Below, piece by piece: positions 49,694 through 58,631 of a stretch of DNA of 64,000 nt (position 1 is its first letter; every line of letters begins with the position of its first letter). The notes under the pieces were generated by a model. It did not search any database, was not told the origin of the DNA, and saw nothing but the letters and a program-made list of their open reading frames with translations. Made by a program: the position numbers and the translations under genes. The DNA comes from Actimicrobium sp047621345 (GTDB lineage Bacteria; Pseudomonadota; Gammaproteobacteria; Burkholderiales; Burkholderiaceae_D), in assembly GCA_047621345.1 (NCBI GenBank), contig JBLHLW010000008.1, positions 1-64,000 of the forward strand, given 5' to 3'.

Positions 49694-50143
49694 ATGGCAC
49701 AGCAAGAGTGGACGCTGAAACGAAATTGCTCGATATCGCCGCGGCAACTGGCTCGGTTTTACGCGAGCCTTTGTTTTGTGTCGCTGCTGTTGGCTACCAT
49801 TTTTACATTAGGTGGTGCTTGGGTGGTGCTGGTTTTCTCGGTGGTAGAGTTATCCGCAGTTGGTGCCGCGTTTTTGTATTACGCACGCCATGCCTGCGAC
49901 CGCGAAAGTATCTGGCTGGATGGGAATTTCATGGTAGTGGAGCTGATCGAGTCGGATCGCACACGGCAACTCAGGTTTGACATCAGTACGCTTCGTATCG
50001 ATGCGCCCGGCCAGCCGAGCGCCTTGATACGAATTAAATCAGGCGGCACTCAGATACAAGTTGGGCGCTATTTGCCGTATTACAAGCGCCGTGCGTTTGC
50101 TTCCGAGTTAAGACAGTCGCTGGCACGAATAAGTTGCAGTTAA
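49694..50143 (+). CDS. DUF2244 membrane protein
   Basis: A 149-residue protein with two adjacent transmembrane helices (residues about 20-65) and a soluble C-terminal domain (LELIESDRTRQLRF-like strands). It starts EWTLKRNCSISPRQLARFYASLC, typical of DUF2244. The family commonly precedes cytochrome c oxidase subunit II in alpha- and betaproteobacteria, and here it is the first gene of that operon, 71 bases before coxB. Function is unknown, but a link with oxidase assembly is likely from context. ATG 49694 was chosen because it starts the conserved region. Confidence 0.87.
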   Translation: MAQQEWTLKRNCSISPRQLARFYASLCFVSLLLATIFTLGGAWVVLVFSVVELSAVGAAFLYYARHACDRESIWLDGNFMVVELIESDRTRQLRFDISTLRIDAPGQPSALIRIKSGGTQIQVGRYLPYYKRRAFASELRQSLARISCS

Positions 50144-50214
50144 GGTCGTCCATATCGTTCTTGGTTGTGAACGCCCGCAAGACAGAATTATTAAATTGGG
50201 TTGTTGAGGAAAAC

Positions 50215-51387
50215 ATGAAACAAGTGAAGCGCCTTCAATCGATGATGTTTGCAGCCACCGTGGCGGCGAGCGGCCTGGCAAGTGCAGCGGAAGTTCAGGA
50301 TATTCCTGGCGGTCCAGGTGTTCGCCAGCTCAATCTCCACTCTGGTGTGACCAAGATCGCCGAACAAATCTACTCGCTGCACACCTTCATGCTGATCATC
50401 TGTCTGGTGATTTTTGTGGCTGTGTTTGGCGTGATGTTTTACTCCATCCTCAAGCATCGCAAGTCGCTGGGACATAAGCCGGCCACCTTCCATGAAAGTA
50501 CCGCTGTCGAAATCGCCTGGACCATCGTGCCATTCGTTATCGTCATCGCGATGGCCTTGCCAGCGACGCGCACCGTGGTTGCGATGAAAGATACATCGAA
50601 CGCCGATATCACGATCAAGGCGACCGGGATGCAGTGGAAGTGGGGCTATGATTACCTGAAGGGAGAGGGCGAAGGCATTGCCTTCTTGTCGAACCTGTCG
50701 ACACCGCGTAGTCAGATCGGTGCGCCGGGCGTGCCACCGACTGAACCACGCGGTAACAATTATCTGCTTGAAGTCGATAATGAAATGGTTGTTCCGGTTG
50801 GCCGCAAAATTCGTATCATCACCACTGCCAACGACGTGATTCACGCTTGGGGTATGCCGATGCTGGGCGTGCAACAGGATGCGATTCCAGGTTTTGTGCG
50901 CGATGCCTGGTTCAAAGCGGAGGAAGTCGGCACTTTCCGCGGTCAGTGCGACAAGCTGTGCGGTGCTGAGCATGCGTTCATGCCGATCGTGGTCAAGGCA
51001 GTGTCCGATGCCGACTATAAAATATGGGTCGATGGCAAGAAAAAAGAAATGGCTTCGCTAGCCGATGATCCGAACAAGGTCTACACCGTTGATGAGCTCA
51101 AGCAGCGCGGTGAAAAAGTTTACGCCACCAATTGCATTGCTTGCCATCAGGCGAATGGCAAAGGCGTACCCAATGCGTTCCCTGCGCTGGATGGTTCGCT
51201 TTTAGTGAATGGCCCGAAAGCCGGTCAGATTGATATTTTGCTGAACGGAAAAAATGCCATGCCGGCTTGGAAATCGCTGTCCGATACAGACATTGCCGCA
51301 GTAATTACCTACACCCGTAACAGCTGGTCGAACAAAGCTGCCGAAAATATTGTCCAACCAGCCGAAGTGCTGGCTGCGCGTAAGTAA
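50215..51387 (+). CDS. coxB: Cytochrome c oxidase subunit II with fused cytochrome c domain
   Basis: A 390-residue subunit that accepts electrons from cytochrome c. Order: signal peptide (ending ASAAE), two transmembrane helices (residues about 50-115), the CuA cupredoxin domain with FRGQCDKLCGAEHAFM, and a C-terminal cytochrome c domain with the haem motif CIACH and a Met ligand near NAMPAWK. The CuA motif is C-x-K-x-C where a Glu is usual at the third position. That residue contributes a backbone carbonyl, so function may be kept. ATG 50215 has a gagga ribosome site. It is followed closely by ctaD. Confidence 0.97.
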   Translation: MKQVKRLQSMMFAATVAASGLASAAEVQDIPGGPGVRQLNLHSGVTKIAEQIYSLHTFMLIICLVIFVAVFGVMFYSILKHRKSLGHKPATFHESTAVEIAWTIVPFVIVIAMALPATRTVVAMKDTSNADITIKATGMQWKWGYDYLKGEGEGIAFLSNLSTPRSQIGAPGVPPTEPRGNNYLLEVDNEMVVPVGRKIRIITTANDVIHAWGMPMLGVQQDAIPGFVRDAWFKAEEVGTFRGQCDKLCGAEHAFMPIVVKAVSDADYKIWVDGKKKEMASLADDPNKVYTVDELKQRGEKVYATNCIACHQANGKGVPNAFPALDGSLLVNGPKAGQIDILLNGKNAMPAWKSLSDTDIAAVITYTRNSWSNKAAENIVQPAEVLAARK

Positions 51388-51406
51388 CCGACTCCAGGAG
51401 ATTGAG

Positions 51407-53014
51407 ATGAGCTCTACCACAATCGATCACGCACACGATCACGACCATGGCGATGATCATGGCCACGAAGACCATCCATACGGCTGGCGTCGCTGGTTGT
51501 ACGCGACTAACCACAAAGATATCGGTAGTTTGTATCTGTGGTTCTCTTTCATCATGTTCTTGTCCGGCGGCGCAATGGCGATGGTCATCCGTGCTGAGCT
51601 GTTCCAGCCGGGTTTGCAACTTGTACAGCCAGAATTTTTCAACCAGATGACTACGATGCATGGTCTGGTGATGGTATTCGGCGCGATCATGCCGGCCTTC
51701 GTCGGCTTCGCAAACTGGATGATTCCATTGCAGATTGGTGCAGCCGATATGGCGTTTGCACGGATGAATAATTTTAGCTTTTGGTTGTTGCCAGTCGCCG
51801 CGCTGTTATTGATGGGTTCGTTCTTCGTTCCGGGCGGTGCGGTTGCGGCTGGCTGGACTCTTTATGCACCTCTGACGACTCAGATGGGGCCAGGTATGGA
51901 TATGGCGATTTTCGCGATCCACATCATGGGTGCGTCGTCGATCATGGGTTCGATCAACATCATCACAACAATCCTGAACATGCGCACTCCCGGCATGACA
52001 CTGATGAAAATGCCAATGTTCTGCTGGACGTGGTTGATCACCGCTTACTTGTTGATTGCCGTGATGCCAGTGCTGGCCGGTGCGATAACGATGACGCTGA
52101 CGGATCGCCATTTCGGCACCTCATTCTTTAACGCCGCCGGTGGTGGTGACCCTGTCATGTACCAGCATATTTTCTGGTTCTTTGGTCATCCTGAGGTGTA
52201 CATCATGATTTTGCCGGCCTTCGGCATCATCTCGCAGATCATTCCTACTTTCGCTCGCAAGCAATTGTTCGGCTACGCATCGATGGTGTATGCAACGGCG
52301 TCGATTGCGATTCTTTCGTTCATGGTGTGGGCGCATCACATGTTCACGTCCGGCATGCCAGTGACTGGTCAGCTGTTTTTCATGTATGCCACGATGTTGA
52401 TTGCCGTACCGACCGGTGTGAAGATTTTCAACTGGATCGCGACAATGTGGCGCGGTTCGATGTCATTCGAAACACCGATGTTGTTCGCGATCGGTTTCAT
52501 CTTTGTATTCACGCTGGGTGGTTTCACTGGCCTGATTCTGGCGGTCACACCGATCGACATCGCCGTCCATGACACCTACTACGTGGTTGCCCACTTCCAC
52601 TACGTGTTGGTGGCTGGGTCGCTGTTTGCCTTGTTTGCCGGCTTCTACTACTGGGGTCCAAAGTGGACTGGCTACATGTACAAAGAATCCCGCGGCAAGT
52701 TCCATTTTTGGGCATCGCTGATCACCTTCAACATCACGTTCTTCCCGATGCACTTTCTGGGCCTTGCCGGTATGCCACGTCGGATCGCCGACTACCCCGC
52801 ACAGTTTACCGACTTCAACATGCTGGCCACGATAGGTGCAGTAGGTTTCGCTGCATCACAGTTGTACTTCCTGTTCATGGTGGTGTTGCCATCAATCCGT
52901 GGTGGTGAAAAAGCACTCGCCAAACCATGGGATGGTGCAGAAGGTCTGGAATGGACAGTGCCAAGTCCGGCACCGTTCCATACGTTTGAAGTTGCTCCGG
53001 TTTTTAAAGGCTGA
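51407..53014 (+). CDS. ctaD: Cytochrome c oxidase subunit I
   Basis: The 535-residue catalytic subunit of the haem-copper (aa3) oxidase in the inner membrane, with twelve helices. It has the WFFGHPEVYI motif with the CuB His and cross-linked Tyr, the HHMFTSG His pair and the VVAHFHYVL haem a3/haem a histidines, as well as YATNHKDIG near the N-terminus. A His/Asp-rich segment (DHAHDHDHGDDHGHEDH) at the N-terminus is unusual and could bind metal. ATG 51407 has a caggag ribosome site. It is the third gene of the oxidase operon. Confidence 0.98.
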   Translation: MSSTTIDHAHDHDHGDDHGHEDHPYGWRRWLYATNHKDIGSLYLWFSFIMFLSGGAMAMVIRAELFQPGLQLVQPEFFNQMTTMHGLVMVFGAIMPAFVGFANWMIPLQIGAADMAFARMNNFSFWLLPVAALLLMGSFFVPGGAVAAGWTLYAPLTTQMGPGMDMAIFAIHIMGASSIMGSINIITTILNMRTPGMTLMKMPMFCWTWLITAYLLIAVMPVLAGAITMTLTDRHFGTSFFNAAGGGDPVMYQHIFWFFGHPEVYIMILPAFGIISQIIPTFARKQLFGYASMVYATASIAILSFMVWAHHMFTSGMPVTGQLFFMYATMLIAVPTGVKIFNWIATMWRGSMSFETPMLFAIGFIFVFTLGGFTGLILAVTPIDIAVHDTYYVVAHFHYVLVAGSLFALFAGFYYWGPKWTGYMYKESRGKFHFWASLITFNITFFPMHFLGLAGMPRRIADYPAQFTDFNMLATIGAVGFAASQLYFLFMVVLPSIRGGEKALAKPWDGAEGLEWTVPSPAPFHTFEVAPVFKG

Positions 53015-53051
53015 TGACAAGGCGGGCTTCGGCCCGTCTTCGAACGTAATT

Positions 53052-53159
53052 ATGGCTACTCCTAACAAACAAAGTAATCTGCGCACAGCGCTGGTCCTTG
53101 CTTCGATTGCCGCGATGTTTTTTGCCGGTGTCGTCGTCAAGCACGTCTGGTTCGGTTGA
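53052..53159 (+). CDS. Cytochrome oxidase small assembly protein
   Basis: A 35-residue one-helix protein (MATPNKQSNLRTALVLASIA, continuing to VVVKHVWFG) between ctaD and ctaG. Small proteins of this type at this position in betaproteobacteria are annotated as cytochrome oxidase small assembly proteins; no activity is demonstrated. The ribosome site is weak. Its stop codon lies one base before the TTG start assigned to ctaG, so ctaG is probably translated by coupling. The short length lowers certainty, but the helix and location agree with the family. Confidence 0.8.
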   Translation: MATPNKQSNLRTALVLASIAAMFFAGVVVKHVWFG

Positions 53160-53160
53160 G

Positions 53161-53751
53161 TTGAGTACCCCGGAGCCAGTTGAGACGGAAGAAAGTTATT
53201 CGCGTTACGCAAAAAAAATCAACGCACTGATGTTGGGTAAGTTGTTGGTCATTGCGGTGTTGATGTTCGGCTTCGGTTATGGATTAGTGCCGTTGTACAA
53301 AAAGATTTGTGAGTTGACCGGGTCGAACGTGCTCAGCACTCAGGAAAACAGCGCCACGTCTGCGGTACGGAACAGCCAGATCGACACGTCGCGGTACGTA
53401 ACGATTGAGTTCGATGCCAACGCACAAGGACCATGGCGCTTTCGGCCTACAGTCAACAGTGTGCGAGTGCATCCGGGCGAGATGGCTACGGTCGTGTACG
53501 AAGTCGTGAACAAGGAAAACCGCGCCATTAATGCGCAGGCTATTCCAAGTTACGCACCGCAAGTGGCGGCAAGTCATTTCAAAAAGCTGGAATGCTTCTG
53601 TTTCAAGCAGCAGACGCTGGGTCCGAATGAGGCACGACAAATGCCGGTGGCGTTTTATGTTGATCCGGATTTGCCGAAAAACGTAACGACAATTACGTTG
53701 TCCTATACGTTTTTTGAGGTGGGCTTACCGGGCAAGACGGCAAGTAATTAG
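53161..53751 (+). CDS. ctaG: Cytochrome c oxidase assembly protein CtaG/Cox11
   Basis: A 196-residue membrane-anchored periplasmic copper chaperone that delivers copper to the CuB site of subunit I. One helix (LGKLLVIAVLMFGFGYGLVPLYKKIC) precedes the Cox11 domain, with the copper motif KLECFCFKQQTL and QMPVAFYVDPDLP. The only start upstream of the helix that keeps a sensible N-terminus is TTG 53161, giving MSTPEPVETEESYSRYAKKI; no ATG or GTG is available there. The frame's earlier opening overlaps the small assembly protein in another frame. Confidence 0.93.
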   Translation: MSTPEPVETEESYSRYAKKINALMLGKLLVIAVLMFGFGYGLVPLYKKICELTGSNVLSTQENSATSAVRNSQIDTSRYVTIEFDANAQGPWRFRPTVNSVRVHPGEMATVVYEVVNKENRAINAQAIPSYAPQVAASHFKKLECFCFKQQTLGPNEARQMPVAFYVDPDLPKNVTTITLSYTFFEVGLPGKTASN

Positions 53752-53767
53752 GAAAGTGGTCGTTCCG

Positions 53768-53992
53768 ATGCAGGAAAAGAATAAAGTAACAAAGAAGAAG
53801 ATATCGTTTTTCGCCACGATGAGGACCGTGTTCTGGTCCTTCATTGGTGTTGGGAAGGGTAAGAAATCCGTTGCCGACGGCGAGAATCTCAATCCGGTTC
53901 ACGTGGTTATCGCCGGTGTGCTCGGTGCAGTGATCCTGATCACGGTACTGATTATCATCGTCAAAATAGTGCTGTCAAAAGTCATAATTTAA
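53768..53992 (+). CDS. DUF2970 membrane protein
   Basis: A 74-residue protein with a basic N-terminus (EKNKVTKKKISFFATMRTVFWSFIGVGKGKK), then NPVHVVIAGVLGAVILITVLIIIVKIVL, the single helix of DUF2970. It regularly sits between ctaG and ctaE in betaproteobacteria, so a role in oxidase assembly is inferred; nothing is proven. The lysine-rich cytoplasmic part is typical. ATG 53768 follows the ctaG stop by 16 bases. Confidence 0.9.
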   Translation: MQEKNKVTKKKISFFATMRTVFWSFIGVGKGKKSVADGENLNPVHVVIAGVLGAVILITVLIIIVKIVLSKVII

Positions 53993-54012
53993 ATTTGGTT
54001 CAGGAGATGTGA

Positions 54013-54873
54013 ATGAGTGCTCAACAAGCTGGCGCGTCAAGTTATTTCATACCGGGTCCTTCAGCATGGCCCGTGATGGCAGGTGCCGCGTTGCTGGTGA
54101 CCATGCTCGGTGCTTCCGGCTGGGTCAATAGTACTTCGTGGGGCATGCCGGTCAATATGGTCGGATTGCTCGCGCTACTGGTCGTGCTCTACAAGTGGTT
54201 TGGTGATTCGATTGCTGAATCCGAAGGGGGCAAATACAGTGCTCGTATCGACGTATCGTATCGTTGGAGCATGGCCTGGTTCATCTTCTCGGAAGTCATG
54301 TTTTTTGCCGGATTTTTTGGTGCCCTGTTTTATGCACGCAGCATCACGATGCCGTGGCTGTCTGATCTCGACCACAAGGTGTTGTGGCCTGATTTCGCCG
54401 GCCACTGGGGCAACGTCGGTCCTGCCGGTACCGTCGAGGCGTTCAACACGATGGGACCGTTTCCGATCCCGACGATCAACACCGCATTGCTGTTGACTTC
54501 CGGCGTGACACTGACACTGTCTCATCACGCCATCCGGTTGGGCCACCGGATGCAAACGGCAGCGTGGTTGTTCGCGACCATCTTGCTGGGTGCGGTATTT
54601 ATGGGTTTTCAGGTGTATGAATACATGCACGCGTATTCGGAACTGAACTTGAAGCTGACCTCCGGTATTTACGGCTCGACCTTTTTCATGCTGACCGGTT
54701 TTCACGGTTTCCATGTGACGCTGGGTGCCATCATCTTGTCGGTGATTCTATATCGTGTCCTGAAGGGCCACTTCACTGCAGATCAACATTTCGGATTTGA
54801 AGGCGCGGCATGGTACTGGCACTTTGTTGACGTGGTCTGGCTTGGCTTGTATGTCGTTGTCTACTGGTTGTAA
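54013..54873 (+). CDS. ctaE: Cytochrome c oxidase subunit III
   Basis: A 286-residue inner-membrane protein with seven helices. It contains WFIFSEVMFFAGFFGALFYAR, the TLSHHAIRLGHR segment, FMLTGFHGFHVTLGAIILSV and AAWYWHFVDVVWLGLYVVVYWL, all diagnostic of subunit III, including the Glu and His in the lipid-binding region. It stabilises subunit I and completes the aa3 oxidase core. It starts 20 bases after DUF2970, with a caggagatg ribosome site, and is followed by a strong terminator. A long insert between helices 2 and 3 is normal for the bacterial form. Confidence 0.97.
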   Translation: MSAQQAGASSYFIPGPSAWPVMAGAALLVTMLGASGWVNSTSWGMPVNMVGLLALLVVLYKWFGDSIAESEGGKYSARIDVSYRWSMAWFIFSEVMFFAGFFGALFYARSITMPWLSDLDHKVLWPDFAGHWGNVGPAGTVEAFNTMGPFPIPTINTALLLTSGVTLTLSHHAIRLGHRMQTAAWLFATILLGAVFMGFQVYEYMHAYSELNLKLTSGIYGSTFFMLTGFHGFHVTLGAIILSVILYRVLKGHFTADQHFGFEGAAWYWHFVDVVWLGLYVVVYWL

Positions 54874-54900
54874 CGCAATCACCGGCACGCCGGGGTCGTA

Positions 54901-54930
54901 AAAAAGCCGCACTTCGGTGCGGTTTTTTTA
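54901..54930. terminator. Bidirectional terminator after ctaE
   Basis: CCGCAC and GTGCGG pair round a TTCG tetraloop (54908-54923), with six A before and seven T after. It can end transcripts from both sides: ctaE from the left and the convergent DUF2909 gene from the right. Confidence 0.95.
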
Positions 54931-54953
54931 TGGGTAGAGTCGTTCGGCAGGAT

Positions 54954-55154
54954 TCAGTGAATTCCGGTAGGCTGTATCCAACCCATTTGGTATGACACCA
55001 GCAGCAAGACGAACATGGCGATCGAAAATCCGACCCGCATTGCCAGTGCATAGACGGTTCGGTTAGTTTTTCCTTTGTCCTTCATCAGGAACACGAACGC
55101 CGAACCGAGGCTGCCGATGATGAGGATGAAGCCGATGGCGATAAAAATTTTCAT
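54954..55154 (-). CDS. DUF2909 twin-helix membrane protein
   Basis: A 66-residue protein with two transmembrane helices (KIFIAIGFILIIGSLGSAFVFLM and RVGFSIAMFVLLLVSYQMGWI) and a basic loop KDKGKTNRTVYALAM. This is the DUF2909 (twin transmembrane protein) pattern. It is always met inside oxidase clusters of betaproteobacteria, in reverse orientation as here. Function unknown. ATG 55154 is preferred; ATG 55163 is an alternative. It diverges from surf1, with 93 bases between them. Confidence 0.87.
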   Translation of the reverse strand: MKIFIAIGFILIIGSLGSAFVFLMKDKGKTNRTVYALAMRVGFSIAMFVLLLVSYQMGWIQPTGIH

Positions 55155-55247
55155 AGGATGCATTGGTGCCGTTCCGGTGCCCGCTTCCGACTGCGCAAAA
55201 ACGCATGCAGAGCACCAAACAGTGGCCTGTGATAAAAGTTGATTGTA

Positions 55248-55970
55248 ATGCGAATCCGATTCCACTTCCGCCTCATTCCCTTCATTGCTGCAGCATTACT
55301 CGTGCTGCTAGGTATCTCGCTCGCGCAATGGCAGACGCGTCGGGCTGCCGAGAAGCAACTGATCGAGACGCAATTGATTACCCGCGTCTCGGCCCCGGTG
55401 CAGGAGCTGGGCGCGACATTAGTGCAAGCCGACGTGCTGGAGTACCGCCGCGTCAGCGTGCGCGGAGAGTTCGTCAGCGACTGGCCGGTCTATTTGGACA
55501 ATCGCCCGCAAAATGGTCGTCCCGGCTTATATGTCGTGATGCCATTCAGGATCGCTGGTAGTACGCGTCATGTTCTGGTCGAGCGTGGTTGGCTAGCCCT
55601 TAATATGGCGAACCGGGCGACAATGTTGCCGTACCAGACTCCCTTAGGTGAGATTGAGATCATTGGTACTGTGCGACGGCATGCAGGTCGGGTCATGCAA
55701 TTGGGTAGTCCTGCTGAGTTGAAACCGGGTGCGCTACTGCAAAATCTCGAAGTTAGTGAATTTTCCAGGGCATCAGGTTTAGCAATGCAACCGATATTGA
55801 TCGAACAGGCTAACCGGCCTGGTGCTGTTGCAGATGGCTTAGTGCGCGACTGGCCCGTCCCGTCCAGCGGTATCGACATGCATCGTGGCTATGCGTTCCA
55901 GTGGTATGCACTGGCTGCGATGGCTTTTCTTTTTTTTGTAGTGACAGGATTTCGACGTGAATCAGACTGA
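55248..55970 (+). CDS. SURF1-family oxidase assembly protein
   Basis: A 240-residue inner-membrane protein needed for efficient haem insertion or oxidase maturation. Two helices flank a periplasmic domain: FIAAALLVLLGISLAQWQTRRAAEKQ at the N-terminus and YAFQWYALAAMAFLFFVVTGFRRE at the C-terminus. The intervening DWPVYLDNRPQNGRPGLYVVMPFRI and LVERGWLAL are SURF1 signatures. ATG 55248 is chosen over a TTG at 55239. It overlaps the next gene by 14 bases, so translation is coupled. Confidence 0.93.
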   Translation: MRIRFHFRLIPFIAAALLVLLGISLAQWQTRRAAEKQLIETQLITRVSAPVQELGATLVQADVLEYRRVSVRGEFVSDWPVYLDNRPQNGRPGLYVVMPFRIAGSTRHVLVERGWLALNMANRATMLPYQTPLGEIEIIGTVRRHAGRVMQLGSPAELKPGALLQNLEVSEFSRASGLAMQPILIEQANRPGAVADGLVRDWPVPSSGIDMHRGYAFQWYALAAMAFLFFVVTGFRRESD

Positions 55971-56601
55971 CCAACCTTCTCCCGCAACCGCATCCCCATC
56001 CCAGTCCCGCGCTCCAGCTGATCGTCAGGCATCGGGACGCTGGAAGCTCTTTGCCATCCTCGGCGTCTGTGCCTTTCCGCTGATCGCGTCGTACTTTACG
56101 TATTACGTGATCAAGCCAGAGGCGCGCACCAACTATGGCGACTTCATCGACTACATGGTCCATCCGATTCATGCCGACTTGAGCACCACGACGCTGGATG
56201 GGACGGCAATGACGTTGAAAGATCTCGAAGGTAAATGGATCATGCTGACCGTCGATGGTGGCGCCTGTGCCGAGGCCTGTAGCAAGAAGCTGTATGACAT
56301 CCGCCAGTTGCGAGTAGCGCAGGGCCGCGAGCGGGACCGCATCGAACGCGTCTGGTTGATTACCGATAAAGTGCCGCTGGAAACGCAGGTGATTCGCGAG
56401 TTCGATGGTACGCAAATGTTGCGGGCGCAAGCAGATGCCGTCGCTAAATGGTTGCCGGCGGAAGTGGGTGCCACAGCGGCCGATCATATCTACCTGATCG
56501 ATCCGCTGGGGCGACTGATGATGCGTTTCCCGAAAGATCGCGATCCCAATTTGATGAAAAAAGATCTCGGCAAGTTGCTCAAAGCTTCCAGTATCGGATA
56601 A
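55957..56601 (+). CDS. SCO-like thioredoxin-fold membrane protein of the oxidase locus
   Basis: A 214-residue protein with a disordered Pro/Ser-rich N-terminus, one helix (WKLFAILGVCAFPLIASYFTYYVI) and a periplasmic thioredoxin-like domain. The redox or copper motif is DGGACAEACSKKLY (C-x-x-x-C, as in SCO proteins), and DHIYLIDPLGRLMMRFPKD holds the strand where SCO proteins have their copper-binding His. No equivalent His is clear except in DHIYLID. It is the second SCO-like protein of the locus and may serve as a thiol reductase for copper insertion. It is 6 bases upstream of ctaA. Confidence 0.8.
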   Translation: MNQTDQPSPATASPSQSRAPADRQASGRWKLFAILGVCAFPLIASYFTYYVIKPEARTNYGDFIDYMVHPIHADLSTTTLDGTAMTLKDLEGKWIMLTVDGGACAEACSKKLYDIRQLRVAQGRERDRIERVWLITDKVPLETQVIREFDGTQMLRAQADAVAKWLPAEVGATAADHIYLIDPLGRLMMRFPKDRDPNLMKKDLGKLLKASSIG

Positions 56602-56607
56602 CGCGCC

Positions 56608-57720
56608 ATGTTGATTCAACTTGCCATAATGGGCGTGCTGGCCGCGCTATTGCCGCTGACGGTTGTCTGGGTGTCGGCTGACGCCGACAAGTATCGCAAG
56701 CTGTCGTGGGTGACGCTGTTTCTGACTTTTGATCTGATCGTCTTTGGTGGCTTTACACGTCTGACTGATTCCGGACTGGGTTGCCCCGACTGGCCAGGCT
56801 GTTACGGTCACGCCAATCCGTTTCAGGCTCACGCCATGATCAGCGCGGCCCAGACCGCGATGCCAGATGGTCCGGTCACGGTTTTCAAGGCCTGGGTTGA
56901 GATGACGCATCGTTATCTGGCCATGGGTGTTGGCGTCTTGATCGTGTCGCTGATGGTTATTGCCTGGATACGTTGGTTGAAGTCTGCACGTCTGGACCAG
57001 CGGTTTGCGCCGACTATGCCAACACTATTGTTTCTGTTTGTTTGCATGCAGGGTGCGTTCGGCGCATTCACAGTAACGATGAAGCTGCAGCCGATTATCG
57101 TGACTGGTCACTTGTTGCTTGGACTGGGGCTGTTGTCGATGTTGACTTGGCTCAATGCTCGCCAGAGGGTACATCCGCCCGTCGCGGCGCAAGCGGCCAG
57201 CTTGCGTGTGCCGGCACTCATCGCGTCAGCACTGTTGTTGGTGCAATTGGCACTCGGTGGCTGGGTTAGCACCAATTATGCTGCGCTGGCGTGTACCGAT
57301 TTTCCGTTGTGCCATGGTCTCTGGTGGCCGCAAATGGACTTTGAAAATGGGTTCGCGTTGTGGCGTAAATTGGGCATGACTGTCGACGGGGAATTTTTAC
57401 CGTTTCCGGCGCTCACAGCGATTCACTTTGTTCACCGCGGCTTTGCCTTCGTGGTGTTTGCGGTACTTGGTTGGGTTGCCTGGCGTGCGTCACGCACAGA
57501 CGGGCTGCAAGTGATCGGACGTGCGGTGTTGGCTGCCTTGGTATTGCAGTTGTGTACCGGCCTCGCAACCGTGTATTTCAACTGGCCGCTTGCCATCGCG
57601 GTCATGCATAATGCAGGCGCGGCATTACTGGTGCTGTTAGTGACCATGCTAAACTACAAAATCCGGTTGGCGCGCCAAGATGCGCCCGCTTTCTCCACCC
57701 GCACGCCGCCGGCGTCCTGA
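56608..57720 (+). CDS. ctaA: Haem A synthase
   Basis: A 370-residue membrane enzyme that oxidises the methyl group of haem O to the formyl of haem A. Eight helices in two repeats are visible. The conserved GGFTRLTDSGLGCPDWPGCYG loop with paired cysteines and THRYLAM near the start, and a second half with STNYAALACTDFPLCHG and HFVHRGFAF, provide haem-ligand histidines. It belongs to the COX15/CtaA family of proteobacterial length. It is transcribed with the SCO-like gene, 6 bases apart, and ctaB starts 23 bases later. Confidence 0.96.
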   Translation: MLIQLAIMGVLAALLPLTVVWVSADADKYRKLSWVTLFLTFDLIVFGGFTRLTDSGLGCPDWPGCYGHANPFQAHAMISAAQTAMPDGPVTVFKAWVEMTHRYLAMGVGVLIVSLMVIAWIRWLKSARLDQRFAPTMPTLLFLFVCMQGAFGAFTVTMKLQPIIVTGHLLLGLGLLSMLTWLNARQRVHPPVAAQAASLRVPALIASALLLVQLALGGWVSTNYAALACTDFPLCHGLWWPQMDFENGFALWRKLGMTVDGEFLPFPALTAIHFVHRGFAFVVFAVLGWVAWRASRTDGLQVIGRAVLAALVLQLCTGLATVYFNWPLAIAVMHNAGAALLVLLVTMLNYKIRLARQDAPAFSTRTPPAS

Positions 57721-57743
57721 ACAATCCCCCAGACACTTCCTGA

Positions 57744-58631
57744 ATGACCACGCTGACCTCTTCTACGCCGAATCGCTTTGCCCAGTATTGGGCGCTGACC
57801 AAGCCGCGAGTAACCCAACTCGCTGTGTTTTGTTCGGTGATCGGGATGTTCCTCGCTACCCCCGATCTTCCGGACTGGCGTATCGCCTTACCCGCAACGA
57901 TCGGTATCTGGTTGCTGGCCGGCGCAGCTTTCGCGGTCAATTGTCTGGTTGAGCGCGAGATCGATGCTCGCATGGCGCGCACGGCACGCCGACCGATGGC
58001 CCGTGGCGACATTACCGTACCGCAAACGCTAGTATTTTCTGGCGTGATCGGCGGCGTCGGCACATGGATGCTTTACTACTTCGTCAATCCTTTGACCATG
58101 TGGCTAACTTTGGCCACCTTCGTCGGGTACGCGATCATTTATACAATTATCCTGAAGCCGGCGACTCCACAGAATATCGTTATCGGTGGTTTGGCCGGAG
58201 CCATGCCGCCGGCACTAGGTTGGGCAGCGATCGCCAACGATGTGCCGATGCAGGCGTGGATTCTGGTGTTGATCATCTTCATCTGGACACCACCGCATTT
58301 CTGGTCTCTGGCGTTATATCGGCGTGATGATTATGCTAAATCGGGCTTGCCGATGCTACCGATCACGCACGGAATGGTGTTCACCCAGTTTCATATCTGG
58401 TTGTACACAATTGCATTGGTCGCAACGACTTTTCTGCCCTATGCGGTCAACATGAGTGGTCTGATCTATCTCGTCAGTGTGATCTTGCTGGACATCGTTT
58501 TCCTTTGGCATGCTTGGCAGGTCTACAAGCACTATACCGATCAGGTTTCCCGCAAAATGTTTGCTTATTCGATCCTTTATCTCGCACTGCTGTTTGCTGC
58601 ACTGCTGATCGATCACTATTACAAGATATGA
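57744..58631 (+). CDS. ctaB: Protoheme IX farnesyltransferase (haem O synthase)
   Basis: A 295-residue polytopic prenyltransferase that adds a farnesyl chain to haem B to make haem O. The first Asp-rich motif is in NCLVEREIDARMARTARRPMARG, and the second in FIWTPPHFWSLALYRRDDYAKSGLPMLP. LTKPRVTQLAVF is the usual entry to helix 1. The stop codon overlaps the sco start (ATATGA), so the two are translated together. Its product feeds ctaA. Confidence 0.97.
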   Translation: MTTLTSSTPNRFAQYWALTKPRVTQLAVFCSVIGMFLATPDLPDWRIALPATIGIWLLAGAAFAVNCLVEREIDARMARTARRPMARGDITVPQTLVFSGVIGGVGTWMLYYFVNPLTMWLTLATFVGYAIIYTIILKPATPQNIVIGGLAGAMPPALGWAAIANDVPMQAWILVLIIFIWTPPHFWSLALYRRDDYAKSGLPMLPITHGMVFTQFHIWLYTIALVATTFLPYAVNMSGLIYLVSVILLDIVFLWHAWQVYKHYTDQVSRKMFAYSILYLALLFAALLIDHYYKI

